Source of the DNA: Corynespora cassiicola
Lineage: Eukaryota > Ascomycota > Dothideomycetes > Pleosporales > Corynesporascaceae
Assembly (NCBI GenBank): GCA_022059125.1
Contig: JAEUWY010000002.1
Span: forward strand, 1,612,001 to 1,676,000
Direction: 5' to 3'
DNA length: 64,000 nucleotides
The translations under genes and the position numbers were made by a program. Below, one piece after another: positions 10,984 through 20,117 of the stretch. Each line of letters begins with the position of its first letter. Position 1 is the stretch's first letter. The notes beneath the pieces were generated by a model. That model did not search any database. It was not told the origin of the DNA and saw nothing but the letters and a program-made list of their open reading frames with translations.

Positions 10984-11005
10984 GCTTCCGATCCGACGTC
11001 GGAAG
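10984..11005. promoter_or_regulatory. Nested CCG/CGG palindrome upstream of the regulator gene
   Basis: The perfect 10-bp palindrome CCGACGTCGG lies inside a wider inverted repeat with arms CTTCCG and CGGAAG. The words CTTCCG and CCGACG also occur in the array in the kynureninase/IDO promoter. It lies about 400 bp upstream of the regulator start codon and could be an autoregulatory site (inference). Confidence 0.45.
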
Positions 11006-11243
11006 TGTGAATGCGATGGATTTCAAGATTCAGATCGGGATCTCAGAACATGACAGGAAACGAGCATTGGCAAAAGCTTGGAATATGTCGAAAGGATTCT
11101 CCTAGTATGAATAAGCGAAGTGTTGCAATTTTGTATACGTTCATCACTTTTGCCTGCATGCCCTGGACTAGCGCTAATGCAATGCGGTTTTGGATCGAAA
11201 AGTAATTGGAGACGTTGCTAATCGAAGAAGTCGTAACGCTTGG

Positions 11244-11336
11244 TCTATGGAAACAATGAAAAACGCTACAATGCTCGCTCTATGGAAACATTGAAGAACG
11301 CCATGATGCTCGCTTTATGAAAACGTCAATGAAAAG
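11244..11336. repeat. 35-bp tandem repeat, about 2.6 copies
   Basis: Unit 1 (11244-11278) and unit 2 (11279-11313) share TCTATGGAAACA, GAA, AACGC and ATGCTCGC blocks. A third, partial and diverged copy begins at 11314 with TTTATGAAAAC. It lies just downstream of the stop codon of the repeat-protein gene, so it may be transcribed in its 3' UTR. Confidence 0.7.
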
Positions 11337-11404
11337 ACAGAGAAAGAAAGCATGCCAGGATCATCCACCTTGCTCATTCCTGCTCCTGTTCCTCGCCTAA
11401 CCCT

Positions 11405-13195
11405 TTAGCAGGTCGAGAACTCCTGTCCGCAGACATCAGGGAAGATGCCAGATCCATTCTCCTCAAAACGCGATGAGCGATCAGCTCCCTGCTCTTCAAT
11501 CTGCCTCTTCTGCTGAGGAGCGACAATGCTGCCAATGGTCAATGCATCGGTAAAGGCACCAAGACCGCCAGCGGCACCCTCAGCAAAGTTGCCAATGACG
11601 CGGCCACGGCCGCGGCCCTGAGGATCGCGCTTGACAGGAGCAGCAGCGGGCTGGTTGGCGAGGTCCACGATGGTCGCAATGTCAGCAGCGGCACCCAAAC
11701 CACCAGCGCCGGCCTCGAGGGCGTTGCCAGCACGAGAAGCGGCACCGCCACGGCCAGCACGCTGAGCCTCACGCTTCTGAGGTTGACCGGCAATGGCTCC
11801 AATAGTCAAACCGTCAGCGACGACACCGAGGCCACCAGCGGCGCCCTCAGCAATGTTGCCAATGACACGGCCACGGCCGCGGCCCTGAGGATCGCGCTTC
11901 GCAGGTTGTGCGACGATTTCACCGATAGTAAGTCCATCTGCAATAGCACCAAGACCGCCAGCGGCGCCCTCAGCAATGTTGCCGATGATACGGCCACGGC
12001 CACGGCCCTGAGGATCGGCCTCACGCTTCTGAGGAGGGTTGACGATGTCGTTGATAACCAGGCCGTCGGCTACAACACCAAGGCCGCCAGCAGCGCCCTC
12101 AGCAATGTTACCAATGATACGGCCACGGCCACGGCCCTGAGGATCGGCCTCACGCTTCTGGGGAGGGTTGACGATGTCGTTGATGACCAGGCCATCGGCT
12201 ACAACACCAAGGCCGCCAGCAGCGCCCTCAGCAATGTTACCAATGATACGGCCACGGCCACGGCCCTGGGGAGCGGCCTCGCGCTTCTGAGGAGGGTTGA
12301 CGATGTCGTTGATGACCAGGCCATCGGCTACAACACCAAGGCCGCCAGCAGCGCCCTCAGCAATGTTACCAATGATGCGGCCACGGCCACGGCCCTGAGG
12401 ATCGGCCTCACGCTTCTGAGGCTGTCCGACGATGGCACCAATGGTCAAAGCATCACTAGCTGCTCCAAGGCCTCCAGCAGCGCCCTCGACAATGTTTCCA
12501 ATGATACGGCCACGGCCACGGCCCTGGGGAGCGGCCTCGCGCTTCTGGGGAGGGTTGACGATGTCGTTGATGACCAGGCCGTCGGCTACAGCACCAAGGC
12601 CGCCAGCAGCGCCCTCAGCAATGTTACCAATGATACGGCCACGGCCACGGCCCTGGGGAGCGGCCTCGCGCTTCTGGGGAGGGTTGACGATGTCGTTGAT
12701 GACCAGGCCGTCGGCTACAGCACCAAGGCCGCCAGCAGCGCCCTCAGCAATGTTACCAATGATACGGCCACGGCCACGGCCCTGGGGAGCGGCCTCGCGC
12801 TTCTGGGGAGGGTTGACGATGTCGTTGATGACCAGGCCGTCGGCTACAGCACCAAGGCCGCCAGCAGCGCCCTCAGCAATGTTACCAATGATACGGCCAC
12901 GGCCACGGCCCTGGGGAGCGGCCTCGCGCTTCTGAGGAGGGTTGACGATGTCGTTGATGACCAGGCCGTCGGCTACAGCACCAAGGCCGCCAGCAGCGCC
13001 CTCAGCAATGTTACCAATGATACGGCCGCGACCACGGCCACGCTGAGCGGTACGCTTCTCGACCGGGCCGAGACCACCGTTGAAGTCGAGGTAGTCTTGG
13101 ATCTGCTCAGGAGTAGATCCAGCGGCCACAGCTGGGGCGGCGTTGGCCATGCCAGCGGTGAAGCTCAAGATAGCAGCAATGGTAGAAGCGCGCAT
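11405..13195 (-). CDS. Secreted Kex2-processed repeat protein, twelve repeats
   Basis: A single-exon frame of 596 residues. Residues 1-20 form a signal peptide (MRASTIAAILSFTAGMANAA), followed by a propeptide ending VEKR at 48. Residues 49-564 hold twelve repeats of 41-48 residues, each ending in Lys-Arg. A typical core is about 37 residues: a basic GRGRGR start, a Gly/Ala-rich GNIAEGAAGGLG segment, then a hydrophobic ADGLVINDIV stretch. The 32-residue C-terminal segment has two cysteines. The layout matches fungal Kex2-processed repeat proteins (KEPs) and yeast alpha-factor precursor, so many copies of a small secreted peptide are likely released. The function is unknown; antimicrobial, surface-active or signalling roles are possible. 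Cores lack tyrosine and no UstY-type gene is adjacent, which argues against a dikaritin-type RiPP. A TATA box lies about 210 bp upstream. Confidence 0.9.
   Translation of the reverse strand: MRASTIAAILSFTAGMANAAPAVAAGSTPEQIQDYLDFNGGLGPVEKRTAQRGRGRGRIIGNIAEGAAGGLGAVADGLVINDIVNPPQKREAAPQGRGRGRIIGNIAEGAAGGLGAVADGLVINDIVNPPQKREAAPQGRGRGRIIGNIAEGAAGGLGAVADGLVINDIVNPPQKREAAPQGRGRGRIIGNIAEGAAGGLGAVADGLVINDIVNPPQKREAAPQGRGRGRIIGNIVEGAAGGLGAASDALTIGAIVGQPQKREADPQGRGRGRIIGNIAEGAAGGLGVVADGLVINDIVNPPQKREAAPQGRGRGRIIGNIAEGAAGGLGVVADGLVINDIVNPPQKREADPQGRGRGRIIGNIAEGAAGGLGVVADGLVINDIVNPPQKREADPQGRGRGRIIGNIAEGAAGGLGAIADGLTIGEIVAQPAKRDPQGRGRGRVIGNIAEGAAGGLGVVADGLTIGAIAGQPQKREAQRAGRGGAASRAGNALEAGAGGLGAAADIATIVDLANQPAAAPVKRDPQGRGRGRVIGNFAEGAAGGLGAFTDALTIGSIVAPQQKRQIEEQGADRSSRFEENGSGIFPDVCGQEFSTC
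11504..13051 (-). repeat. Twelve-unit coding tandem array, 129-bp typical period
   Basis: Units 1-12 read from 13051 down to 11504. Units 2-9 are 43 codons, units 10 and 12 are 41, unit 11 is 48 and unit 1 is 42. Units 2-4 are identical at protein level; units 6-8 differ only at one Ala/Asp spacer position. Unit 5 and units 9-12 are diverged. This suggests recent unequal exchange acting on blocks of the array. Confidence 0.9.
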
Positions 13196-15129
13196 TTTGA
13201 AGGTTGTTGGTTGAAAAGGTGTTGTTGTTGAAAGTGAAGAGATGAAGTTGAAGAAAGTGAAGAAAGTGTAACCGGTACGTTGTTTGAAAGTAGACCAGCA
13301 AGCTCAGCCTGAGAAGAAGAAAACGAAGAGAAGAAGAGAAGAGAAGAGAAGATGGAATGTTGATCGATGTTGTGATGATTCTCAAAAGCAGGATTCAACT
13401 CTCCTCTTTATACCATCTGCTTTCCACTGTAAGAAGCCTTGCGCTCAAAAGATGGAGGAACATCGTCAAGCGCCAAGTATCTGGGGTTTCTGTGGATTCT
13501 CAGCGTGGACCAGGTTCATACAGACTAGCAAGTGCTTTGTTTACCTTGGCGTACGGCATCTGCATGCCCAAAATGGCCCGTGGGAACCATTGCATTGAGA
13601 TCTTGGGGTAGTACAAACACCTGATCGGGCCTATTTTCTTCCCCGCCAAGTTCCTGCATTAGGCATGATGTACTGAAACAGCATGTGCCTAGAGCATTTC
13701 CAACCAACTAGGGAGCAGCCGAGGTGCGGCTAGCTGTCAAACAGGCCTTGAAACTGCTGACACCTGTATCTCGAGCACTTGGCTGAAGGTGCATAGTCGT
13801 GCTAGAGCACAAGTAATCTACACACTTCAAACAATCTACTTATCTGCTACCGTAAGCATAAACGCTTGGATGTAAAGAACGAACTGTTTCTGTAAATTGG
13901 GTGTGTAGGTGGCCAAGTACCTTTCTTGGCTCTTTGTTTGAACATAATATTTCCAAGATCGCGGACCAGGTCGGTAACTAGTACATCAAAATCATTCACG
14001 TGGCTTGGAAGTCTGGGGTTTATGCTCAGCACAACTCAAACGCTTGGGTTAATTCGCCAGGTACAGTATTAAGGCTTGTGGTGTTTTACATCGGCTTCCA
14101 TCTAATCCGACTCCGAGATAGCCAAGTTTTGGTGCTGAATGAGCCGACCGTCAAGTTCTTGGAATATAGTGCACTCGTAACAGTCGAAGCTTTGGCACAT
14201 TGGGATCATTGACTTGACGGGAAATCGCAGGAGGTATGGAGCTCCTGTCGTGCTTGGTTATTCCAATTATTCAATCACGCACAATTGCGACACCAGGAAC
14301 ATACCTAGACAGTATTGAGAGTAAATCGGGCTCATCTTGATTTACGCCTTTGGCCCTGAAATATATCCATGGACCCACAGTCCATTATGGATATCTTCCG
14401 AGGCCTGTATCTATCGACCTACCTACCCATCTACTCACTTCCCCACATGGTAGACAATGGCTTCTCAAGATTTTAGGGGGTGAGATCCTGCGGCGACACT
14501 CAAGTCCCTCAGTTAAGTTGAGAGCGCATGGCCCTAAAAGCACCTTACAGCCTCAAAACAATCCCTGTCGTTTGTTGCTAGTTAAAGCTAAGCTCACAAG
14601 GCGTCTTATCATACTAAGGATATGCTCTGCCTCTTCCCGCGGAACACAGTTGTAAACATGAGACATGTCCAACATGTGTATATAGAGAGAAAATTCAGGG
14701 TGCATCTTTCCGGCGCCGCTTCAGCTTCGCCGTCATAGGTAAGAGGCCCTTCAGGTACCTCGACATCGCATACGACACTAAGACACAGAGAAACAGAAGA
14801 GTAACAGCATCTAATTGTCACAAAAAACGACCGTATGTGGGCAAAGTGAGGAGCAATTGCAGTGGAGAAGAAGAGAACAGGAGAACAGATGAAGGCGAAA
14901 CGACAAATGATGGAGGCCATTCGCCAAGATACTAGCTCGGGTACAGAAGGTCCCGTGAGCACGTGAGGGGTGAGTCCTTAGTCATCAAAATCAACCAATG
15001 AAACGAGACACCGTCGCCCGGGATGTATACGTACGCGCAAACCACAGCTCCACTCCTGGAGGCCGGGGTCAGCCCTAGCGCAAAGGCCCTGAATGTCCCT
15101 CAAACCCCTCGACGGGATACCCAAATACA
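13196..15129. other. Intergenic region between repeat-protein gene and Afi1-type gene
   Basis: The first 220 bp are the leader and TATA region of the repeat-protein gene. The remaining 1.7 kb is relatively A+T-rich with only short frames lacking motifs. The last part should hold the promoter of the downstream DENN gene. No RNA gene or transposon remnant is recognised. Confidence 0.45.
13406..13412 (-). promoter_or_regulatory. TATA box of the repeat-protein gene
   Basis: TATAAAG on the minus strand, about 210 bp upstream of the start codon. The stretch between it and the ATG is rich in CT and CAA on the coding strand, like a leader of a highly expressed fungal secreted-protein gene. Confidence 0.6.
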
Positions 15130-17630
15130 ATGGAGAACCTCATGGCGGAGGTTTTAGCTTCCTCGAGGCCGCCTACGCAGCCAGGCCTCCAGCGCCAACC
15201 CTCATTCTCGAGCTTTCCTCCCTCGCGATCACCTTCTTCCATCTCAATTCACTATGATGGCAGAAAGCCTCGCACGCCGCAGCCACAGCCGCCCGACTCG
15301 GTGGCCTCGTCTCCCACTTCCTCGCTGTCCCCCACCGCCACCCGCTCGAGGCCTGCTGCGCGCTTGCGATCACAATATCCCGCCGACTCGATTGAGAACC
15401 ATGTCGAATACATTCTGGTGGCCTCGTTCGACATTGACCGCGGGTCGGTCATGGAGCACCAGTATCCCGCCCCTATCAGCGGCGACGAGACCATGCTGGC
15501 TGAGCTGATGCTTCCGGATCAGGCCCACGTGCGCAGCCAGGATTGGACCATATTCTTCCTTCACAAGGATACGACGGCCGAGGATGAAGAAAAAGAGGCG
15601 CGGAGAGAAAGGAGGAGGAAGCGCCGACGGCGAAAGGACGGGCTAGAAACGGGAGAAAATGGCAATGATACAGCAGCAGGCGCTCAGGAAGATGGTGTGG
15701 CTGATGGAGAAGACGATATATCTGGTGACGACGAAGACGATATCACAGAGTCAGAGACGGATGAGGGGGGCGACCCGGATGGACCCCCACTGGTTTACGT
15801 CTTGAACTTGGTCAACACAAAGCAGGACAACACAGTCAAGCGGTACTTTCATCTCACCCGGTGCCCCTGGATTACCCACTGACAACTTGCAGCGGTGCTA
15901 TCGTCAAGGCCATGGCCATCTGCACAAGGCACTCTTTTCTTCACATATACAAACCTCTCCTCTTGCTTGCCCTCGAGGAGTATTTCCGTGCCCCTGTGCT
16001 CGACACCCTCGCATCGCTATATGACGCATTGAACGCCATGGACCTGTCGCTTCTTCCCAAACTTTCCACGCTAGAGACCTTTGTGCTTCAAGCTAATGAC
16101 GCCAAAGACTTGTTTATCGAAAAGTTCGACCAGATGATCAAGCAGCGCAAGGCTGAGGACGCTGAGCGTGCGTCTTTACCCTCGGCCTCATCCGACTCTG
16201 AGCCAAAACGAAAGACCTATGCGCTTCCGCGAGATACACACGAGTTTGAGTCTAAGATTGTCTACAACGGCATTCCTGTACCCGTAAAAGTCCCAACTGC
16301 CCTGAGTCCTGAGACTGTGGGCGACTTTTCCCTCATAAAACTCATACAAACCTTCTCCACGCCACACACTACCCAACCACAGCCGTTTGCTCTGCATCCA
16401 CATCTAACGACCAGCGGTGCCTACACTCATCCCATCATAGTATTGGTGAATGCTCTCCTCACCCAAAAACGAATCATCTTCATTGGCCATAACCGCCCAT
16501 CCGGCGAGGTGGCCGAGGCCGTATTGGGGGCCTGCGCCCTGGCTTCGGGCGGTGCCTTGCGCGGTTTCGTCCGCCATGCATTTCCTTATACCGATCTCAC
16601 CAAGGTCGATGACCTCCTCAAGGTACCCGGCTTCATTGCTGGTGTCACCAACCCCGCGTTTTCATACAAGCCAGAATGGTGGGATCTTCTATGCGATCTT
16701 CCTACCGGCCGTATGAAGATTAGCAGTCGCATAGAGCAAGCACCTGTTACCGAGGGCTTACTTTATTTCCAGCAGCAAGGTGTGCCGGTAAATGTGGCTG
16801 GTGGCTCACAGACGGCCCCCGACAGCAAATCTCCTGATCCTACAGGTGATACTCAGTTCATGGAGAGCTTACTACAGAGTATTGCGAATCGCCACGGCGA
16901 AAATGCCATCCGCGCAAAGTGGCGTTCATGGATTCTCAAATTCACTCGTCTAGCTGCTGCTTTCGAGGAGACGGTCTATGGCGCATCAGCTCTGTACATT
17001 GGCTCGCACGAAACTGATGTTGGTGCCTATGGTGTCTCAGGGCATGGCTTCGTCTGGCCAGATGAGGCCTCAAAGCTCAAACAACTCGCTGCCAATGTTC
17101 ACAGAGTCGAGGGTTGGCGGAGCACGAGATCATATTATTCTTTTGTGCAGGATTTGGCCCGGCGATGGGATAAGAGACCTGTTCGAGGAATTGATTTCTA
17201 CCATCAGCACGACAAATTACGCTTCTTGAAGCTGAATCACGAACAGTCCTCGGCCATATACCTTGCCATTGCCCGGGCTGTAGAAGAGGCAGGCGGGGCA
17301 ACCTCTGCGACCTTGGATGGAGAATTGCAGTCAGCAACTTTGCCTTCCCTCACTGTCGCCAATGACCCCGATCGTCGCCCTGGCGAGCAGTTGCAGTATG
17401 ACACCATATTGCAGCTCCTTTGCGTGATTCCGGAGACTAATTCGGGCCTTTTTTATTTGAGCCTGGGGCTCTTTCATCCAAGGCAAGATGTCAGGATCGC
17501 CGTGGTAAAGCTCCTAGAAAAAATCATGGATCATCCGGCTGGTCGGCATTTTTGGGCTACGCTGGGACGTTTTGCCAAACTGGCCTTCTTCAGGGTCAAG
17601 CGGGAGGAGACCCATGGGCGGCTTGTATGA
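15130..17630 (+). CDS. afi1: Afi1-type DENN/SPA-domain protein (Arf3-interacting)
   Basis: Two exons, 15130-15842 and 15893-17630, 816 residues. The 50-nt intron joins DNTVKR to [10 protein letters not shown], within conserved sequence. After a Ser/Pro-rich N-terminus the Afi1 N-terminal region starts at [22 protein letters not shown] (about residues 93-114), the standard opening of DENN-like modules, and runs through [21 protein letters not shown]. An acidic and basic low-complexity insert (about 155-225) follows. The downstream SPA/DENN part includes [21 protein letters not shown] and [12 protein letters not shown]. In yeast, Afi1 binds Arf3 at the cortex and keeps polarity; in Aspergillus the related MesA stabilises hyphal polarity. 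A role in polarised growth is therefore expected. Confidence 0.88.
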
Positions 17631-17997
17631 GGAGGGCTTGGATTACGTGCTGCTGGCGGTCCTTACGATGTGCAATGTTTATATGAAATTATCGCCTCGG
17701 AAGGTCGGAATGACTATTCGAATGCCCGCTTTTTGATACTTTACACATAATGATTGATTAATTTAGTTTGATTTTATTGTCAGATGAGACACGTTTCCCA
17801 GCGAAGCAGATGAACTCCAACTATCCACCTGGGCGGGCAGGTGCCTCGCGCCAAGGAAAGTGGTTGACAGCGCCACGTGATCACGCGAACTTGAAAAATC
17901 CGCTCCTCGAGTCGCGACCACTCCTCAAACTGCGACAACACGCGAATGAGCAGAAGTCCATTTTCGCCTGCCGCAACGACTCGTCTGGTAAAGCAAA
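17631..17997. other. Short intergenic promoter region
   Basis: A 367-bp gap between two genes on the same strand, holding the 3' end of the DENN gene and the promoter of the Rrn9-domain gene. No further features are seen. Confidence 0.4.
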
Positions 17998-19914
17998 ATG
18001 TCGCTGTTCGGCGGCGATGGTGCTGTTCCGGAACCCGAGTCGCCTATAGATAGAGAGCTTGAGTATCAGCCGGCCACCGATCTATCTTCTCCTCAAACCC
18101 AGGATTTGCCGGAAGTGTATGATATCCAACCAGTGCCGCTTGCACTTGTTTCGGACGAGGACGATGACTTCCGAGATGACACAGACTCGGAGCTAGAGCC
18201 AGTCGAAGAACCTTCCCGACCAAACCGTTTTACCGGCAAGGCGCCAACTTGGAAGGGATACACTGCAGCAGACAGGCAGATAGTGGCATCTCTCGAGCAG
18301 ATAACTTCTGCAGATCTCGCTGCACATGCTTACAATGCTCACGCCCTGAGACGCCGGGCGCGGCTTCCTGCCGACAAGCTGGCAGAAATGAAGGAATGGT
18401 ACAGTAAGAATCTGTGGCTGAGAAGGGGTAGGGATCTGGAGTTTACAGATGCTGCCGGAGAGGTGCAGACAGAATTGATTCCGTACAAGCTGTGGACGGC
18501 ATGGCCACTTCCTCCAGATAGGCTGCCTCCGACGGAGCGAGGGATGGTGGATGATGAGGGCGGGTGGGTTATTCCAAACGCCGAACAAGTTATGGATGCT
18601 GGGGGGCGTATGAGAGATGAGCTACTTGCCGTTTTCTTGCGAGAAGCCAAGGAAACATGGCGATCCAGGAAGCCTGAGACCGATGTCCTGGGCTCAATGA
18701 GATCACAAGATGTGCAATCACATCGTTCCGGGACTGACTTTGATGCATGGTCAACTGGAGCGGAGACTGACGACCAAGGGCTGACTGAGACCGAAAAAGG
18801 ATCATCCTCAGCGAGCGGTTCAGAGAAGAAGAGGCTACATTCAAACAAGGGTGAAAAAGACAGGCAGCAGCGGCAGGCATACAAGAAACCGGTCATTCTA
18901 GCCGATGATGAAAGAGGACAGCAAATACTCCAAGCTTCTATCAACTCTCTACTCACAAGCCTGGATCATGTCGCAGGGGCTATTCGGCGAAACCGCTATA
19001 ACCACTATGGCAGGGGAGCGTATAGGGACACTTCTGGAAGCGAGTTTACATCTGACGCGGAATCAAGATCCTCGAGATCTCCGTCAAAGAGCAGGTCTGT
19101 TTTGAGGGGTAACACCAGGCAAGCAAGCACCCGCCCTCCTTCTCGCAAAGTATCTGCAGCACCACGCAACAACTCCAAAGCAAAGCCCAAGAAGAGCAAA
19201 TCAAAGCCAAAGCCAAAGGAACCTCGCTATGACAGTGATTCTGCATCAGACTACGGCGCTGAGTTCGAAAAGCACGACGGCGACAAAGTATCTGAATTGC
19301 CTAGCAGCGACCCACCCACTCCCAGTCGCAGGCGCGAGGCATCTGCAAGCTCAGGCGACGGCGAGCCAGTATCGAACCAAGCTGGACTCATTGACTGGAG
19401 CGAGGTTCTCGGCATGGCGTCCATGACGGGCTGGAATCCAAATGCGGTGGCGCGAACAGCGCAGCGATGCGCCGCCCTTTTTGGAGAGACTATGCGATTC
19501 ACAGAGCTAGACGAGGGTCTCGCGGCAAAGCCCACCGCTGAACCCATATCGGCTGGTTTGTCGACGATTCCGGCTCCGAATACACTGGCAACATCATCTC
19601 GTCCTGCCAAACGCCCCCTCTTCGAGACAGGCACGCTCCGATGTCCACACGCGGATTGCTGGGGCAGCAAGCAGGACTTTGCGATTCCGTACCGGACGGT
19701 CGAGCATGTGAAGCGAGTGCACGGCTATGACCCGCGAGACAACGACTCGGATAATGAAGAGCGCAAGGTTGGGGGTGTACACAAGGACGGCTTTTTGCAG
19801 CCCATTGCCGCGAAGCAGGGGTGGCTGGGTGGAGGACGATCCAAGTCGGGTGAGAAGAAGACTAAACGGCGGAAGAAGGAAGTCGAGAGTGACACGGATG
19901 ACTGGGGTGCATAA
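17998..19914 (+). CDS. rrn9: Rrn9-domain protein, probable RNA polymerase I initiation factor
   Basis: A single exon of 638 residues. The segment from about residue 75 (RFTGKAPTWKGYTAADRQ) through SLEQITSADLAAHAYNAHALRRRAR resembles the RRN9 family domain of filamentous fungi. It is followed by a K/R-rich DKLAEMKEWYSKNLWLRRG helix and a WTAWPLPPDRLPP segment. Yeast Rrn9 is part of the upstream activating factor that recruits Pol I to rDNA. The middle is long, disordered and rich in Ser and Lys/Arg (about 230-470). Near the C-terminus (about residues 548-580) a CPHADC...HVKRVH pattern resembles a C2H2 zinc finger. The C-terminus is basic (KKTKRRKKEVE). The family call rests on remembered similarity, so it needs a profile search. 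Confidence 0.68.
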   Translation: MSLFGGDGAVPEPESPIDRELEYQPATDLSSPQTQDLPEVYDIQPVPLALVSDEDDDFRDDTDSELEPVEEPSRPNRFTGKAPTWKGYTAADRQIVASLEQITSADLAAHAYNAHALRRRARLPADKLAEMKEWYSKNLWLRRGRDLEFTDAAGEVQTELIPYKLWTAWPLPPDRLPPTERGMVDDEGGWVIPNAEQVMDAGGRMRDELLAVFLREAKETWRSRKPETDVLGSMRSQDVQSHRSGTDFDAWSTGAETDDQGLTETEKGSSSASGSEKKRLHSNKGEKDRQQRQAYKKPVILADDERGQQILQASINSLLTSLDHVAGAIRRNRYNHYGRGAYRDTSGSEFTSDAESRSSRSPSKSRSVLRGNTRQASTRPPSRKVSAAPRNNSKAKPKKSKSKPKPKEPRYDSDSASDYGAEFEKHDGDKVSELPSSDPPTPSRRREASASSGDGEPVSNQAGLIDWSEVLGMASMTGWNPNAVARTAQRCAALFGETMRFTELDEGLAAKPTAEPISAGLSTIPAPNTLATSSRPAKRPLFETGTLRCPHADCWGSKQDFAIPYRTVEHVKRVHGYDPRDNDSDNEERKVGGVHKDGFLQPIAAKQGWLGGGRSKSGEKKTKRRKKEVESDTDDWGA

Positions 19915-20117
19915 AGGTGATGAAGATTAATATATTCCATCTACATATGGGGAAGAAAGGAAATGAATCAACGTCAAATGGATGTAGACCAGTGACTACG
20001 AACTAGACTATACGCGTTCATCAAGATCAAAATGGTATCTTCCAGGTCGCTCTCCATATCTTGCCCTCATCTTTCTCAGGCCTATAAGCCGGTGACTGCC
20101 AACCCTCATTCCTCATC

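Larger units (their letters stand above)
10583..11404. promoter_or_regulatory. Upstream region of the Zn2Cys6 gene; 3' side of repeat-protein gene
   Basis: No gene is supported. As promoter of the minus-strand regulator it holds several CTTCCG(A/T) words or complements: about 10628-10635, 10901-10908 and the palindromic cluster near 10985-11005. On the far side are the 3' sequences of the repeat-protein gene, including a 35-bp tandem repeat at 11244-11336. Confidence 0.45.

Noticed and set aside
11405..13195. Dikaritin-type RiPP precursor (ustiloxin/asperipin class)
   Set aside because: Those cores contain tyrosine and lie beside UstY-type oxidase genes. The cores here lack tyrosine and no such oxidase gene is in the flanks.
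11783..13231. A 482-codon open frame on the plus strand across the repeat-protein gene, with a second 167-codon frame at 12432-12935
   Set aside because: Both are mirror frames of the tandem repeat. Because the unit length is a multiple of three, lack of stops in one unit repeats through the array. There is no independent start context or signal, and the minus strand has signal peptide, Kex2 sites and a TATA box.
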